This document shows, piece after piece, positions 1 through 8,843 of a DNA stretch of 64,000 nt. Source of the stretch: Amarolinea aalborgensis (GTDB lineage Bacteria; Chloroflexota; Anaerolineae; SSC4; Amarolineaceae); assembly GCF_900491745.1 (NCBI RefSeq), contig NZ_UETR01000006.1, forward strand, positions 186,001-250,000. Reading direction: 5' to 3'. The stretch's first letter is position 1; the number at the start of each line of letters is the position of its first letter. A model generated the notes under the pieces. That model was not told where the DNA came from and searched no databases. It saw only the letters and a program-made list of their open reading frames with translations. Both the position numbers and the translations under genes were made by a program.

Positions 1-3000
1 CTGGCCGTCACGCTCATGCACCAGGTCGCGGATCAATTCGACGCCGTCCTGTGGCGCTCGCTGCGGGACGCCCCGCCCTGCCAACCCTTGCTCGACGACC
101 TGCTGCGCGTCCTGGCGGGCGAGCCGCTGCCCACCGTGCTGGACAGCCTCGAACGACGGCTCACGCTCTTGTTCGAGTACTTGCGGACACGGCGTGTGCT
201 GCTGGTGCTGGACAACCTGGAAAGCATCATGGAGGAGGCAGAAGGCAGCGGCCGCATGCTGGCCGGTTATGAAGGCTATGGCCGCCTTCTGCGCCGCGCG
301 GCTGAGACCAAGCACATGAGCTGCCTGCTGCTTACCAGTCGCGAAAAACCCAGCGAACTGGCGCCGCTGGAAGGCAGTCGGTCTCCGGTTCGCTCGCTGC
401 GCCTGCGCCAGCTCGACGCCGGCGCCTGTGAGCGGCTGCTGCAAGAGCTGGACGTGACGGGCAGCGCGGCCGAGCGCGCCCGTTTGATCGAGCGCTATGG
501 CGGCAACCCCCTGGCGTTGAAGATCGTGGCGCCGACGATCGCGGGGCTGTTCGGCGGCGAGATTGCCGCGTTCCTGGAGCACGGCGAGCTGATCTTTGGC
601 GGTGTGCGCTACCTGCTGCAAGAGCAGTTTGCGCGCCTTTCGCCCTTGGAAGAGAGCATCATGCTGTGGCTGGCCATTCTGCGCGAGCCGGTGACCGTGC
701 CCCAGCTCGCCAACGTGCTGGTCCAGCCGCTGCCCGGCGCGCAGGTCCTGGAGGCGCTGGACACGCTGCGCGGCCGCTCGTTGATCGAGCGCGGCCAGGT
801 GAAGGGCAGCTTCACCCTGCAATCGGTCGTGCTGGACTACGCCACGACGCGCCTCATCGCCGCAGCGGCCAGCGAGATCGAGCGCGGGCGCTTGAATCTC
901 TTGAGCGATCACGGGCTGGAGCTGGCCAGCGGCAAGGAGTTCATTCGCGAGGCGCAGATTCGCTTGCTGGTGACCCCGCTGCTGGCCCGCCTGCGCGCCG
1001 CGCTGCCACAGCCCGCGGCCCTGGAGGCGCGCTTGCTGGCGCTGCTGGAGCCGTTGCGGGGGCAGAGGGACGAGATTCAGGGGTATGCGCCGGCCAACCT
1101 GCTGGCGCTGCTGCGCACGGCGCGCGGCGATCTGTCCGGGCTGGACCTGCATCAGCTCTCGCTGCGCAACGTCTATCTGCGCGGCGTCCACCTGCGCGAC
1201 GCGAGTCTGGCCGAGGCAACCCTGCGCGACGCAGTCTTTACGCAGGCGACGGACACGATTTGGGCGATGGCTTTCAGCCGCAAGGGAACGTATTGGGCGG
1301 GCGGCAATCGGCAGGGGCAAGTCCAGCAATGGCTGTACTCGCAACGCCGCTTGCTGCGCACCTGGCGAGCGCATCACAGCACGGTGGCCGCCGTCGCCTT
1401 CAGCCCGGACGAACAGCGCCTGGCCACGGGCAGCTGGGACGGCGTCGTCAAGCTGTGGGATGCAGCCAGCGGCGGCCTGCTCTGGACCAGTCCCCCGGTG
1501 GATGCCGTCATGGCCGTGGCCTTTTCACCCGACGGCCGCGCCCTGGTCAGCGGCGGAACCGAAGGTCAAGTTCGTCTGTGGGATGGGGTCAGCGGCGCCT
1601 TGCTGCAAACGCTGGACGAACACACAGGCCCGGTGTTCTGTGTTGTTTGGAGTCCTGATAGCGAGTTTCTCGTCACCGCGGGCCATGACGGCCGCATCCG
1701 CCTGTGGGCGGCGGCGGAAGCCGACGCGCCGAGGCTCCAGCTCACACCAGCCCAGACCCTCGACGGGCACAGCGGCCCGGTGCGCGGACTGGCGTTCGCC
1801 CCCGATGGCCGCACGCTGGCCAGCGCAGCGTGGGATGGAACGGTCAAGCTCTGGGACACCGCGGGCGGCGCGGTCAAGGAGACCATACCCGTCTCCGCGC
1901 GCCTGATGGGGCTGGCGTGGAGTTCCGATGGCCGCTATCTGGCGTTGGGCGAGCTGGACCGCGCCTTCTGGGTCTGGGACGTGGAGCAGCGCAAGCAGCG
2001 CATGGCGTTCACCGGAACGATGACGCCGGTGCGCGCGCTGGCCTTTTCGCCCGACAGCCGCACGTTGGACACTGCGCACGAAGATGACAGTATGCAGGTC
2101 TGGGACATGGTCACGGGGCAGTGCATCAGCAAGTGGCAGGGCTTCGCGCGCGCCGTGTCCGATGTGGCCTGGAGTCCGGACAGCGCGCAGATTGCCGCCG
2201 GCGGCAACGATGGGCTGGTGACGATCTGGGATGCCGCCCAGCTTGTCCCGCTGCACCTGCTGCGCGGCCACAAGGCGATCATCTGGGGTGTGTCATGGAG
2301 TCCCGATGGCCGCTGGCTGGCGAGCTGCAGCGAGGACAACACGATCCGCATCTGGGACGCCGCCAGAGCCGCCGGCGAGCGGGTCGTGACGGACGCCGCG
2401 CTGGTGGACGCGCAGCTCTTCGCCACGGCCTGGAGCCCGGACGGCGAGCGCCTGGCGGTGGCAACGCACCGCCAGGGCGTGCTGGTTTACGACCGGCGCG
2501 CACGAACTTTGCAGCGTGTGGGGAACGCCGCTGCGCCGCCCAGACTCCGCTGCGTGGCATGGAGCCCGGACGGCAGGTATCTGGCCGCTTCAGGCGAGGG
2601 CGGGTTGATTCTGGTCTGCGACTGCGAGGATTATTCGCTGCGCGCCACGCTGCACGGCCAGCGCGGCATGGTGACCGCCCTGGCCTGGAGCGCCGACGGC
2701 ACGCGCCTGGCCTCGGGCAGTTGGGGACACGGCAGGGACCACCTGTGGATTTGGGACACCGAGCGCTGGACGCCGATGGCCGCGCTGGACGATCCGAGCG
2801 AGTTGGTCAACGGCGTCGCCTGGAGCGCGGATGGCGAGCGCCTGGTCAGCGCGGGCAACGACGGCGTGCTGCGCTGGTGGAATGCGCACAGCGGGCAATG
2901 CGTGCTCGCGCGCCCGGGACACGACGGGCCGGTGCAATCGCTGCGCGCCAGCCCGGACGGTCGCCTCCTCGCCAGTTGCGGCGACGATGGCGCGATCCGA

Positions 3001-3156
3001 ATTTGGCAGATGGAGAACGGCGACTCTGTCACGACCTTGCGCCGCGACCGCCCCTATGAACGGCTCGACATTACCGGCATCCAGGGCGTGACCGATGCAC
3101 AGAAACTGGCGCTGCAGCTGATGGGGGCGGTGGAGGGCCTCAGCGATGGAGAGTGA
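1..3156 (+). CDS. NB-ARC/STAND ATPase with C-terminal WD40 propellers, 5' truncated by the window edge
   Basis: The reading frame is open from base 1, and its first residues read like the stretch just after a P-loop, so the N-terminus lies outside the window. Counting from the ATG at 16, there is a Walker B-like VLLVLDNLES (about 61-70), a sensor-like LLTSRE, and a GNPLALK motif near 162, all typical of NB-ARC ATPases. A winged-helix-like region follows (about 200-290), then a short pentapeptide-like stretch rich in xLRxA (about 375-410). The rest is about 14 WD40 repeats with recurring SPDG and LWD signatures. STAND proteins of this kind usually act as ligand-triggered signalling switches, with the propellers as sensor. 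The effector domain, normally N-terminal, is not visible. Function is inferred from architecture only. Confidence 0.9.
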   Translation: MAVTLMHQVADQFDAVLWRSLRDAPPCQPLLDDLLRVLAGEPLPTVLDSLERRLTLLFEYLRTRRVLLVLDNLESIMEEAEGSGRMLAGYEGYGRLLRRAAETKHMSCLLLTSREKPSELAPLEGSRSPVRSLRLRQLDAGACERLLQELDVTGSAAERARLIERYGGNPLALKIVAPTIAGLFGGEIAAFLEHGELIFGGVRYLLQEQFARLSPLEESIMLWLAILREPVTVPQLANVLVQPLPGAQVLEALDTLRGRSLIERGQVKGSFTLQSVVLDYATTRLIAAAASEIERGRLNLLSDHGLELASGKEFIREAQIRLLVTPLLARLRAALPQPAALEARLLALLEPLRGQRDEIQGYAPANLLALLRTARGDLSGLDLHQLSLRNVYLRGVHLRDASLAEATLRDAVFTQATDTIWAMAFSRKGTYWAGGNRQGQVQQWLYSQRRLLRTWRAHHSTVAAVAFSPDEQRLATGSWDGVVKLWDAASGGLLWTSPPVDAVMAVAFSPDGRALVSGGTEGQVRLWDGVSGALLQTLDEHTGPVFCVVWSPDSEFLVTAGHDGRIRLWAAAEADAPRLQLTPAQTLDGHSGPVRGLAFAPDGRTLASAAWDGTVKLWDTAGGAVKETIPVSARLMGLAWSSDGRYLALGELDRAFWVWDVEQRKQRMAFTGTMTPVRALAFSPDSRTLDTAHEDDSMQVWDMVTGQCISKWQGFARAVSDVAWSPDSAQIAAGGNDGLVTIWDAAQLVPLHLLRGHKAIIWGVSWSPDGRWLASCSEDNTIRIWDAARAAGERVVTDAALVDAQLFATAWSPDGERLAVATHRQGVLVYDRRARTLQRVGNAAAPPRLRCVAWSPDGRYLAASGEGGLILVCDCEDYSLRATLHGQRGMVTALAWSADGTRLASGSWGHGRDHLWIWDTERWTPMAALDDPSELVNGVAWSADGERLVSAGNDGVLRWWNAHSGQCVLARPGHDGPVQSLRASPDGRLLASCGDDGAIRIWQMENGDSVTTLRRDRPYERLDITGIQGVTDAQKLALQLMGAVEGLSDGE

Positions 3157-3205
3157 ACCGCCACAAGATGTAGTCGTTTCCTCCCGCACTTCCCCGACTC
3201 TTTGG

Positions 3206-3253
3206 GCGCGGGAGAGGCGTTGTCAACTGGTCAATGATCGGGTGCATGCAGAT
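3206..3253. repeat. Diverged 48-bp repeat, copy 1 (pairs with 4332-4379)
   Basis: About four fifths of positions match the stretch at 4332-4379, and weaker similarity continues about 20 bases further. The two copies bracket the DUF433/DUF5615 pair. Differences fall largely at third codon positions of a shared plus-strand frame (residues RCQLVNDRVH here, RCPLINDRVH there), so the copies may be remnants of a duplicated coding segment. Confidence 0.6.
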
Positions 3254-3347
3254 AACAACAACCTGCCCCGCCGTGGTCACGCCCAACTGGACAGAGCGGG
3301 AGTTCAGCCTGGACCACTGGGAGGATGGCGGAGATCTGCGAAGCCAC

Positions 3348-3704
3348 CTACTCAGCCCGCGTTGCAAACTCAGCCAGGTTCTTCCAGTTGTTGATCATCT
3401 CGTCGGCAGCCACCGAGTTCAGGAACTTGATCACCCTCCGCAGCATTTCGCCTAACCCAAGCTGCTCTGAAACGATAACTCCGTTGTGGCTGCGTTGATT
3501 GCGCCAATAGTCCCGAAAGATGGGAGTGAAGTCCTGCGCGTTGCAGGTCAGGATGGCGCGGCCTTCGGCTGCGGCGTAGGCCATCTGCTCGTCGTCCGAT
3601 GCCTCGGCCATGCCAACCTCGTGGGCCGCCATTGCATCGAACCCGCGGCCGCGCAATGCCTGCGCCAGCTTGTAGCTGATGTCTGCGTCAATGTACAGCC
3701 TCAC
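3348..3704 (-). CDS. DUF5615 PIN-like toxin of a DUF433/DUF5615 pair
   Basis: A protein of 118 aa if started at the GTG at 3704, which overlaps the stop codon of the upstream DUF433 gene in a GTGA arrangement. An alternative upstream ATG at 3734 would overlap more. The N-terminus VRLYIDADISYKLAQAL resembles the DUF5615 PIN-like fold, which opens with a beta strand carrying acidic residues, and the middle ILTCNAQDF matches the second conserved acidic strand. Family members are predicted RNases acting as toxins beside DUF433 antitoxins. It is translationally coupled to its partner. A second, diverged pair of the same two families lies at 37874-38472. Confidence 0.8.
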   Translation of the reverse strand: MRLYIDADISYKLAQALRGRGFDAMAAHEVGMAEASDDEQMAYAAAEGRAILTCNAQDFTPIFRDYWRNQRSHNGVIVSEQLGLGEMLRRVIKFLNSVAADEMINNWKNLAEFATRAE

Positions 3705-4093
3705 AAAGATGCCGTTAGCGGCGGTCCCTGCCATAGCGCCTCGCGGTTCTGGACGATGGAGCGATCAATCTCAACCTGGTGTTCGTAGTAGTAGCTGAGC
3801 GCGTCGTAGACCTGGGCCAGGGTCAACACATCCTCGAAATCCTCGACGATCTGCTGTGGGGAGCGCCCCAACTGTGACTGTTCCGCGATGGTCTGCACGC
3901 TCACACCCGTGCCGCGCACCACGGGACGGCCGCCATGCACGCCTGGAATGCGAATGATATGTGCGTGCGCAGTGGCCGTCTGGGGACGGATCACCTGGCC
4001 CAGTTGATCAACCGAGCTCCTAAGCGAGCCCAGTTCTCGGCGCACCTGGTTCAATTCGCTGTAGATCTTCTGTACATCCAACTCAATAGTCAT
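3701..4093 (-). CDS. DUF433 antitoxin-like protein with N-terminal coiled-coil extension
   Basis: A protein of 130 aa. Residues about 45-115 match the DUF433 pattern: IRIPGVHGGRPVVRGTGVSV, then a helix-turn-helix-like segment, then an acidic region. Small DUF433 proteins are predicted DNA-binding antitoxins for DUF5615 PIN-like partners. Unusually, about 45 residues precede the domain (YSELNQVRRELGSLRSSVDQ) with heptad-like leucines, which suggests a coiled coil for oligomerisation. The paralogue at 37874 lacks this extension. A GAGGAA ribosome-binding site precedes the ATG. The stop overlaps the start of the toxin gene by four bases. Confidence 0.8.
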   Translation of the reverse strand: MTIELDVQKIYSELNQVRRELGSLRSSVDQLGQVIRPQTATAHAHIIRIPGVHGGRPVVRGTGVSVQTIAEQSQLGRSPQQIVEDFEDVLTLAQVYDALSYYYEHQVEIDRSIVQNREALWQGPPLTASL

Positions 4094-4408
4094 CGCCTAT
4101 TCCTCGCTCGACGTGCTGTCCACCCGCAGTGTACCCCGAACCTGCTACTCCGTCAAGCCGTTTCCATCCTCATCAAAACGCATCGTCACAGAGCATCAGC
4201 CAGCTCGCGCTCGCTCAGCGGCTGCGGACGTGGGCCAACGGGAGGAATCGCTTCGACGACCGCAGCAACAGCGTGCGCAGGGTGGGCCTGCTGGCGCTGG
4301 ACGACTTCGGCGCGTGGCCGGTCACGGCGCCGCGCGGGAGAAGCGCTGTCCACTGATTAACGACCGTGTGCATCCAGATGCACGTCAACTTGCTCGCGGC
4401 GGCTTGAC
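4094..4408. other. Intergenic stretch without a recognised gene
   Basis: This 315-bp gap between two toxin-antitoxin-like pairs contains the second copy of the diverged 48-bp repeat (4332-4379). A plus-strand frame upstream of it reads RVGLLALDDFGAW, which has protein-like composition, but there is no start with a convincing ribosome-binding site and no family match was recognised. It may be a decayed gene fragment. The promoter of the DUF433 gene should lie in its left end. Confidence 0.4.
4332..4379. repeat. Diverged 48-bp repeat, copy 2 (pairs with 3206-3253)
   Basis: Second copy of the repeat described at 3206-3253. Nine of 48 positions differ by eye and there are no gaps. The alignment weakens after about 4400. 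Confidence 0.6.
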
Positions 4409-4792
4409 TTAAGCCTGGCCGGATGGGTCAAGTATGGTGAGCACCAAAGGCAAATCTGTTGTCACATCACCGGTCAACGGCGACAGGCGAACTTCGCCCG
4501 AGGGGCTATGAAAGTGGTGGGGATACGAGGCAATTTCGGGGAAGTGCTCCTTGTTGTCCCAGCGCATGAGCGGTTCGCCAGCGCGAAGCAACTGATAGGA
4601 GTAGTCCACATGCCCGCTATGATCATAAATGCGAATTTGAAGCACGTCTCCGTTGAGCGATTCGGCGCGCACCTTGATGGCGTACTGGCGTGCAGAGAAC
4701 GACTGCGTGTCAAGGACGCGCACGGCGCTGCAACGACCGGATCGCTGCAGCGCCGTCACGACGTAGCTCAACAGATCCGCCAGCGTGTTCAC
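4409..4792 (-). CDS. DUF6516-like toxin of a two-gene module
   Basis: A protein of 127 aa from the GTG at 4792, chosen because that GTG overlaps the stop of the upstream gene as GTGA. A longer frame runs back to 4852 but would overlap the partner deeply. The protein is a compact alpha/beta domain containing RVLDTQSFSARQYAIKVRAE, IRIYDHSGHVDYSYQLL and MRWDNKEHFPEI. This strand pattern with the terminal RWDN..H motif resembles the DUF6516 family found in predicted toxin-antitoxin loci. The assignment is from motif memory, so moderate. No catalytic mechanism is inferred. Confidence 0.65.
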   Translation of the reverse strand: MNTLADLLSYVVTALQRSGRCSAVRVLDTQSFSARQYAIKVRAESLNGDVLQIRIYDHSGHVDYSYQLLRAGEPLMRWDNKEHFPEIASYPHHFHSPSGEVRLSPLTGDVTTDLPLVLTILDPSGQA

Positions 4793-5121
4793 TGCGCGAC
4801 CTCGCCCTGTAAGCCTAGCCAGCTTCGCACCATGTCGCGCGCGATTTTCCACTCCAAAGCGTCGTCTTCTTCGACCATCACCGCTTTGTTGAGCATTGGG
4901 CTGGGCGCTTCGCTCAGCGTTTTCGACCGGGCGCGCAGATACTCGTCGAACTGCTCATAGGTCATGCCGTGGCGCGTCTGGAAGTCTGCTTCGATGGCGC
5001 GGTAGCGTTCGATCTGGCGCAGCACGTAGTCGCGGGCGATCTCGCTGATCGCCATTTCGGCATTGGGAAACAGCCCACGCCGCACGAAGGGTTCGACAAC
5101 CGCAGTCAGTTCTGGAGACAT
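4789..5121 (-). CDS. Putative antitoxin partner of the DUF6516-like protein
   Basis: A protein of 110 aa, predicted helical throughout, beginning MSPELTAVVEPFVRRGLFPN and continuing with EMAISEIARDYVLRQIERYR, which resembles a ribbon-helix-helix or short helical DNA-binding segment. The second half (YEQFDEYLRARSKTL and an acidic stretch with EEDDALEWK) could wrap the toxin. It overlaps the downstream gene by four bases, so the two are translationally coupled. The antitoxin call rests on size, order and partner, not on a recognised domain. Confidence 0.55.
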   Translation of the reverse strand: MSPELTAVVEPFVRRGLFPNAEMAISEIARDYVLRQIERYRAIEADFQTRHGMTYEQFDEYLRARSKTLSEAPSPMLNKAVMVEEDDALEWKIARDMVRSWLGLQGEVAQ

Positions 5122-5457
5122 ATGCTCACCTCATAGTCAGCAACCATCAACAGCACAGTTGCTATTGCAGTCCTACTTTACCCCAGTTTGTCGTGTGAGG
5201 CAAACCAGAAGTTTGTCGAAGTTGCGGCAGTTGTCCCCTTGACCATGTCGAGCGCCAGAAAAAGCCGCTGCCTGAACTCCTGGTTCGACAGCCCCCGGGC
5301 GATGAGCCGCAGCACTTTTGGAATGGCCGGTCGTGCACGCGGCCACTTGCGGTGGGCGTAAACCCGCTTTCGTGACCGCGCGGCAAACCACAGCGTCCAA
5401 GCAATAAGCCTGCTGTCAATGCGAAACTCGCCCGCAGGCGCCAACCGGAGGTTGCTC
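5122..5457. other. Divergent intergenic region between the DUF6516-like module and the att-like operon
   Basis: The 336 bp hold no convincing gene. A minus-strand frame from about 5459 to 5178 reads as a basic, Arg-rich peptide. Its start would sit on the ATG of the ABC gene and it has no recognised domain, so it is not called. Promoters for both flanking units are expected here, but no near-consensus site stands out. Confidence 0.4.
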
Positions 5458-6225
5458 ATGCTGTTGAAAACGTCTATCCCCTCGCCCGCCCAGGCCGACG
5501 GAACCCTGGCCACCAATCCTATTGTCCGCCTGCAAGGCGTGGGCAAGGATTATACGGAAGCAGGGGAACGCCATGTCATCCTGCACGATGTCAACCTCGA
5601 TCTGCAAGCAGGTGAGTTCACCGTGCTGTTGGGCAGGTCTGGTTCGGGCAAGAGCACCTTGCTCAACTTGATCAGCGGGATTGACGACCCTAGCCAGGGT
5701 GAAATCTGGTTCAACGACATCCCAGTCACCCGACTCCCCGAACAGCAGAGAACCCTGTTCCGCCGCCAGCATATTGGCTTTGTTTTTCAGTTTTTCAACC
5801 TGATTCCCACGCTAACCGTGCAAGAAAACATCCTTTTGACGTTGGAACTCAACAACTGGCCGGCCGGCCGGGCGCTGGCGCGCGTGCGTGACCTGATGAC
5901 GCGCGTAGGCCTGGCTAACCGCGCGGACACCTACCCCGACCGCCTTTCCGGCGGCGAACAGCAGCGCGTGGCGATTGCGCGCGCCCTGGCTGCGAATCCG
6001 ACGCTCATCCTGGCCGATGAGCCGACTGGGAACCTGGACGAGGATACTGGCCGCAGCGTGCTGGGCCTGCTGCTGGAACTGACGCGCCAGGCTGGCCGCA
6101 CCCTCATCATGGCGACCCATTCGATGGAAGTTGCCAGCCAGGCCGATCGAGTTTTTCGGATTGTGCATGGGCAATTGATCCCCGCGCCGGAACTGCCTGC
6201 AGCGATGCGAGGCCGCAGAGAATGA
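5458..6225 (+). CDS. ABC transporter ATP-binding protein (LolD/MacB/AttE-like)
   Basis: A protein of 255 aa. The ATG at 5458 is chosen because GGAGG sits six bases upstream. Walker A is GRSGSGKSTLLN, the Q-loop lies in QHIGFVFQFFNLIPTLT (the FQxFNLIPTLT form typical of the LolD/MacB branch), the signature is LSGGEQQRVAIARAL, and Walker B is TLILADEPTGNLDEDT followed by the switch histidine in MATHSME. These ATPases power FtsX-type permeases that move or extract lipids and lipoproteins, or act as mechanotransmitters, rather than importing small solutes. It overlaps the permease gene by four bases (ATGA) and heads a three-gene unit with an AttH-like protein. Confidence 0.93.
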   Translation: MLLKTSIPSPAQADGTLATNPIVRLQGVGKDYTEAGERHVILHDVNLDLQAGEFTVLLGRSGSGKSTLLNLISGIDDPSQGEIWFNDIPVTRLPEQQRTLFRRQHIGFVFQFFNLIPTLTVQENILLTLELNNWPAGRALARVRDLMTRVGLANRADTYPDRLSGGEQQRVAIARALAANPTLILADEPTGNLDEDTGRSVLGLLLELTRQAGRTLIMATHSMEVASQADRVFRIVHGQLIPAPELPAAMRGRRE

Positions 6226-8807
6226 GGATAAAATTCAGCGCTCCGCGCTATCTGCTGCGCGTCAGCCTGCGCCATGTGGCGCGGCGACGCTGGCAAAGCG
6301 TGCTTTTCATCATGGGCGTAGCCTTGGGCGTCGCCATGATGGTCGCCATTGACCTGGCCAACGGCAGCGCCAGCCGCGCGTTTCGCCTCTCCACAGAGAC
6401 GGTGGCCGGCAAGGCAACGCACCAGGTGTTTGGAGGACCGGCTGGCCTCGACGAGTCTGTCTACCGCCGGGCGCGCGTGGATCTGCACCAACGGAACAGC
6501 GCGCCCGTGGTTGAAGGGTATGTCAGCGTACCCACGCTTGACAACCAGCCGCTGCGCCTCCTCGGCGTGGACCCCTTTGCCGAAGCGCCCTTTCGCTCAT
6601 ACTTGACCAGCCAATCTGATCGTGTGCCCCTTGACAGTCTCACCGCGCTGCTCACCCGCCCCAACACGGTGCTGCTGTCCGAAAGCCTGGCTCAGCGCTT
6701 TGGTCTGCAGCGCAATGACACCCTCAGCTTGCGTGTCGGCGCGCAGACCACAACCGTGCAGGTGGTCGGCCTGATTCGGGCTGCCGATGACATCAGTCGT
6801 CGCGGGCTCGACGGCCTGATCTTGACCGATATTGCCACCGCGCAGGAACTGTTGGACATGCGCGGTCGCCTGAGCCACATTGATCTCATCATCCCTGCGG
6901 GTGACACGGCGACCCTGGACCAGATTCGCGCCATCCTGCCGCTTGGGGCAACCATCGAAGCGGCCGCCGCGCGCGCCGGCGTTCTGGAGCAGATGACCTC
7001 TGCCTTTGAGCTCAACTTGACTGCGCTCAGCCTGCTGGCGCTGGTTGTGGGCATGTTCCTGATCTACAACACGGTCTCGTTTTCCGTGATTCAACGACGT
7101 CCGGTGTTAGGCACCCTGCGCGCGCTGGGCATGACGCGCCGCGAGATTTTTGCCATTGTCCTGTTCGAAGCCGCGGCTCTTGGCCTGATTGGATCCCTGC
7201 TCGGCCTGGCGCTGGGCGTGATTCTTGGCCGCGCCGCTGTCACCCTGGTGACACAAACGATTACGGATCTCTATTTTGTCGTCAACGTGCGCAGCGTAGA
7301 CGTGCCCTTCTTCAGCCTGCTCAAGGGGCTGGTCATTGGTCTCAGCGCAGCGCTTCTGGCCGCAGCCGCGCCGGCCCTCGAAGCCACCAACGTCCCGCCA
7401 GTCAACGCGTTCCGCCGATCGGTCATCGAGAGCCAGATTCGGCGCTACTTGCCGTCGCTAACCCTGGCTGGCGTAGGGTTGATCGGCCTCAGTGTTCTGC
7501 TCTTATGGCTGCCGCAAAATTCACTCGTGCTCAACTTTGCGGGCCTTTTTATGCTGGTGCTTGCGTTTGCCCTGCTCACCCCTGGCGTGACCCTTGCGCT
7601 GATGACCGTGGTCACACCGCTGACCAGCCGCCTCTTTGGCTACCTGGGGCGCCTGGCCCCACGCACCATTAGCCGCTCACTCAGTCGCACCTCGGTCGCC
7701 ATTGCCGCGCTCATGGTCTCTGTCTCGGTCATCATTGGCGTCAGCCTGATGATTGGCAGTTTTCGCAGCACCGTTGAGGATTGGCTGGCCGCCACCTTAC
7801 AGGCGGACATTTTTATCTCCCCACCTTCCCTGACCGCCACGCGTGTCACCACAGCCCTGCCGGATGGGTTGGCCACGGCGCTGGCGCGCGAACCGGAGCT
7901 GCGCCGCGTGGAGACCGCGCGCAGCGTCACCGTTAGCTCGCCCGATCTGGGCAGCGTGGCCGTGGTGGCCGCAACAGGCGATGTGTCGGATGGGCATCGC
8001 CGCTACCTCTGGTCGGCTGCGCCTGACGCGGCCGCCCTTTGGCAGCAGGTGCGTCAAGGCGCGGTGATCGTTTCCGAGCCGTTCGTAAACCTGCGCAAGT
8101 TACCCAACCAGGGGCGCGGCGCGACCCTGCGCTTGCTGAGCGACCACGGTCTGGCTGAGTTCCCTGTCGCTGGCGTTTACTATGACTATGCCGCCGGCGC
8201 CGGGACGGTCATCATGGACGATGCCGTGTATCGCCGCTTATGGAATGATCGCGCCGTCACCTCGATTGCGATCTATGTGCAGCCAGGGCGTGATGTGGAT
8301 GCCGTCGTGGAAACCCTGCGCAGCCGTTTTGCCGGGGAAGAGGCGTTAGTCATCAACCCCAATGCCGGGCTGCGCCGCGCCGTACTAGATGTTTTCGACC
8401 GCGCCTTTGCTATCACGATCGCGCTGCAACTGCTGGCGACAGTCGTGGCTTTCATTGGCGTCCTGAGCGCGCTGCTGTCGCTGCAGTTGGAGCGCACGCG
8501 TGAGCTGGGCATTCTGGCGGCCAGTGGCTTGACGCGCCGGCAGCTCTGGGGCCTGACCTTGCTGGAGACCGGGTTGATGGGCGGGACTGCGGGCCTGTTG
8601 GCCTTGCCGGCCGGTCTGGCGCTGGCGCTGGTGCTGATCTATGTCATTAACCTGCGCTCATTTGGCTGGACCCTGCTGCTGCAAGTCAGCCCTGCGGCTT
8701 TCCTGCAGGCGTTGGGCGTCGCGCTGTTGGCCGCCCTGTTGGCCGGTATCTATCCGGCCTGGCGCCAGGCGCGCATTGTCATCGCAGATGCGCTGCGCGG
8801 AGAGTAA
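6222..8807 (+). CDS. FtsX/MacB-type ABC transporter permease with two FtsX domains
   Basis: A protein of 861 aa. It has an N-terminal membrane anchor (about 25-45), a large extracytoplasmic MacB-like domain, a three-helix FtsX core (about 265-390), a further helix pair (about 410-465), a second periplasmic-type domain (about 520-720) and a final FtsX core (about 725-855) including FDRAFAITIALQLLATVVAF. The length and duplicated layout match the long AttF/AttG-type or LolCE-like permeases, here as one polypeptide. It is coupled to the ATPase by a four-base overlap. The substrate is unknown. The AttH-like partner downstream suggests a hydrophobic molecule or lipid-modified protein. Confidence 0.9.
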   Translation: MRIKFSAPRYLLRVSLRHVARRRWQSVLFIMGVALGVAMMVAIDLANGSASRAFRLSTETVAGKATHQVFGGPAGLDESVYRRARVDLHQRNSAPVVEGYVSVPTLDNQPLRLLGVDPFAEAPFRSYLTSQSDRVPLDSLTALLTRPNTVLLSESLAQRFGLQRNDTLSLRVGAQTTTVQVVGLIRAADDISRRGLDGLILTDIATAQELLDMRGRLSHIDLIIPAGDTATLDQIRAILPLGATIEAAAARAGVLEQMTSAFELNLTALSLLALVVGMFLIYNTVSFSVIQRRPVLGTLRALGMTRREIFAIVLFEAAALGLIGSLLGLALGVILGRAAVTLVTQTITDLYFVVNVRSVDVPFFSLLKGLVIGLSAALLAAAAPALEATNVPPVNAFRRSVIESQIRRYLPSLTLAGVGLIGLSVLLLWLPQNSLVLNFAGLFMLVLAFALLTPGVTLALMTVVTPLTSRLFGYLGRLAPRTISRSLSRTSVAIAALMVSVSVIIGVSLMIGSFRSTVEDWLAATLQADIFISPPSLTATRVTTALPDGLATALAREPELRRVETARSVTVSSPDLGSVAVVAATGDVSDGHRRYLWSAAPDAAALWQQVRQGAVIVSEPFVNLRKLPNQGRGATLRLLSDHGLAEFPVAGVYYDYAAGAGTVIMDDAVYRRLWNDRAVTSIAIYVQPGRDVDAVVETLRSRFAGEEALVINPNAGLRRAVLDVFDRAFAITIALQLLATVVAFIGVLSALLSLQLERTRELGILAASGLTRRQLWGLTLLETGLMGGTAGLLALPAGLALALVLIYVINLRSFGWTLLLQVSPAAFLQALGVALLAALLAGIYPAWRQARIVIADALRGE

Positions 8808-8843
8808 GGAAATGGAGACCGGAGACCAGAGATTGGAGATCGC
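8808..8843. repeat. GGAGAYYGGAGAY-type short tandem repeat
   Basis: The gap between permease and AttH-like gene is made of imperfect 8-9 base units of the type GGAGACCGGAGACCAGAG. A closely related and longer tract is at 33531-33573, so this is a dispersed low-complexity repeat family. It leaves no obvious strong ribosome-binding site for the following gene except GGAGAT close to the ATG. Confidence 0.7.

Noticed and set aside
5178..5459. Minus-strand frame upstream of the ABC gene reading as an Arg-rich peptide
   Set aside because: Its best ATG coincides with the start codon region of the ABC gene, there is no ribosome-binding site and no recognised domain.
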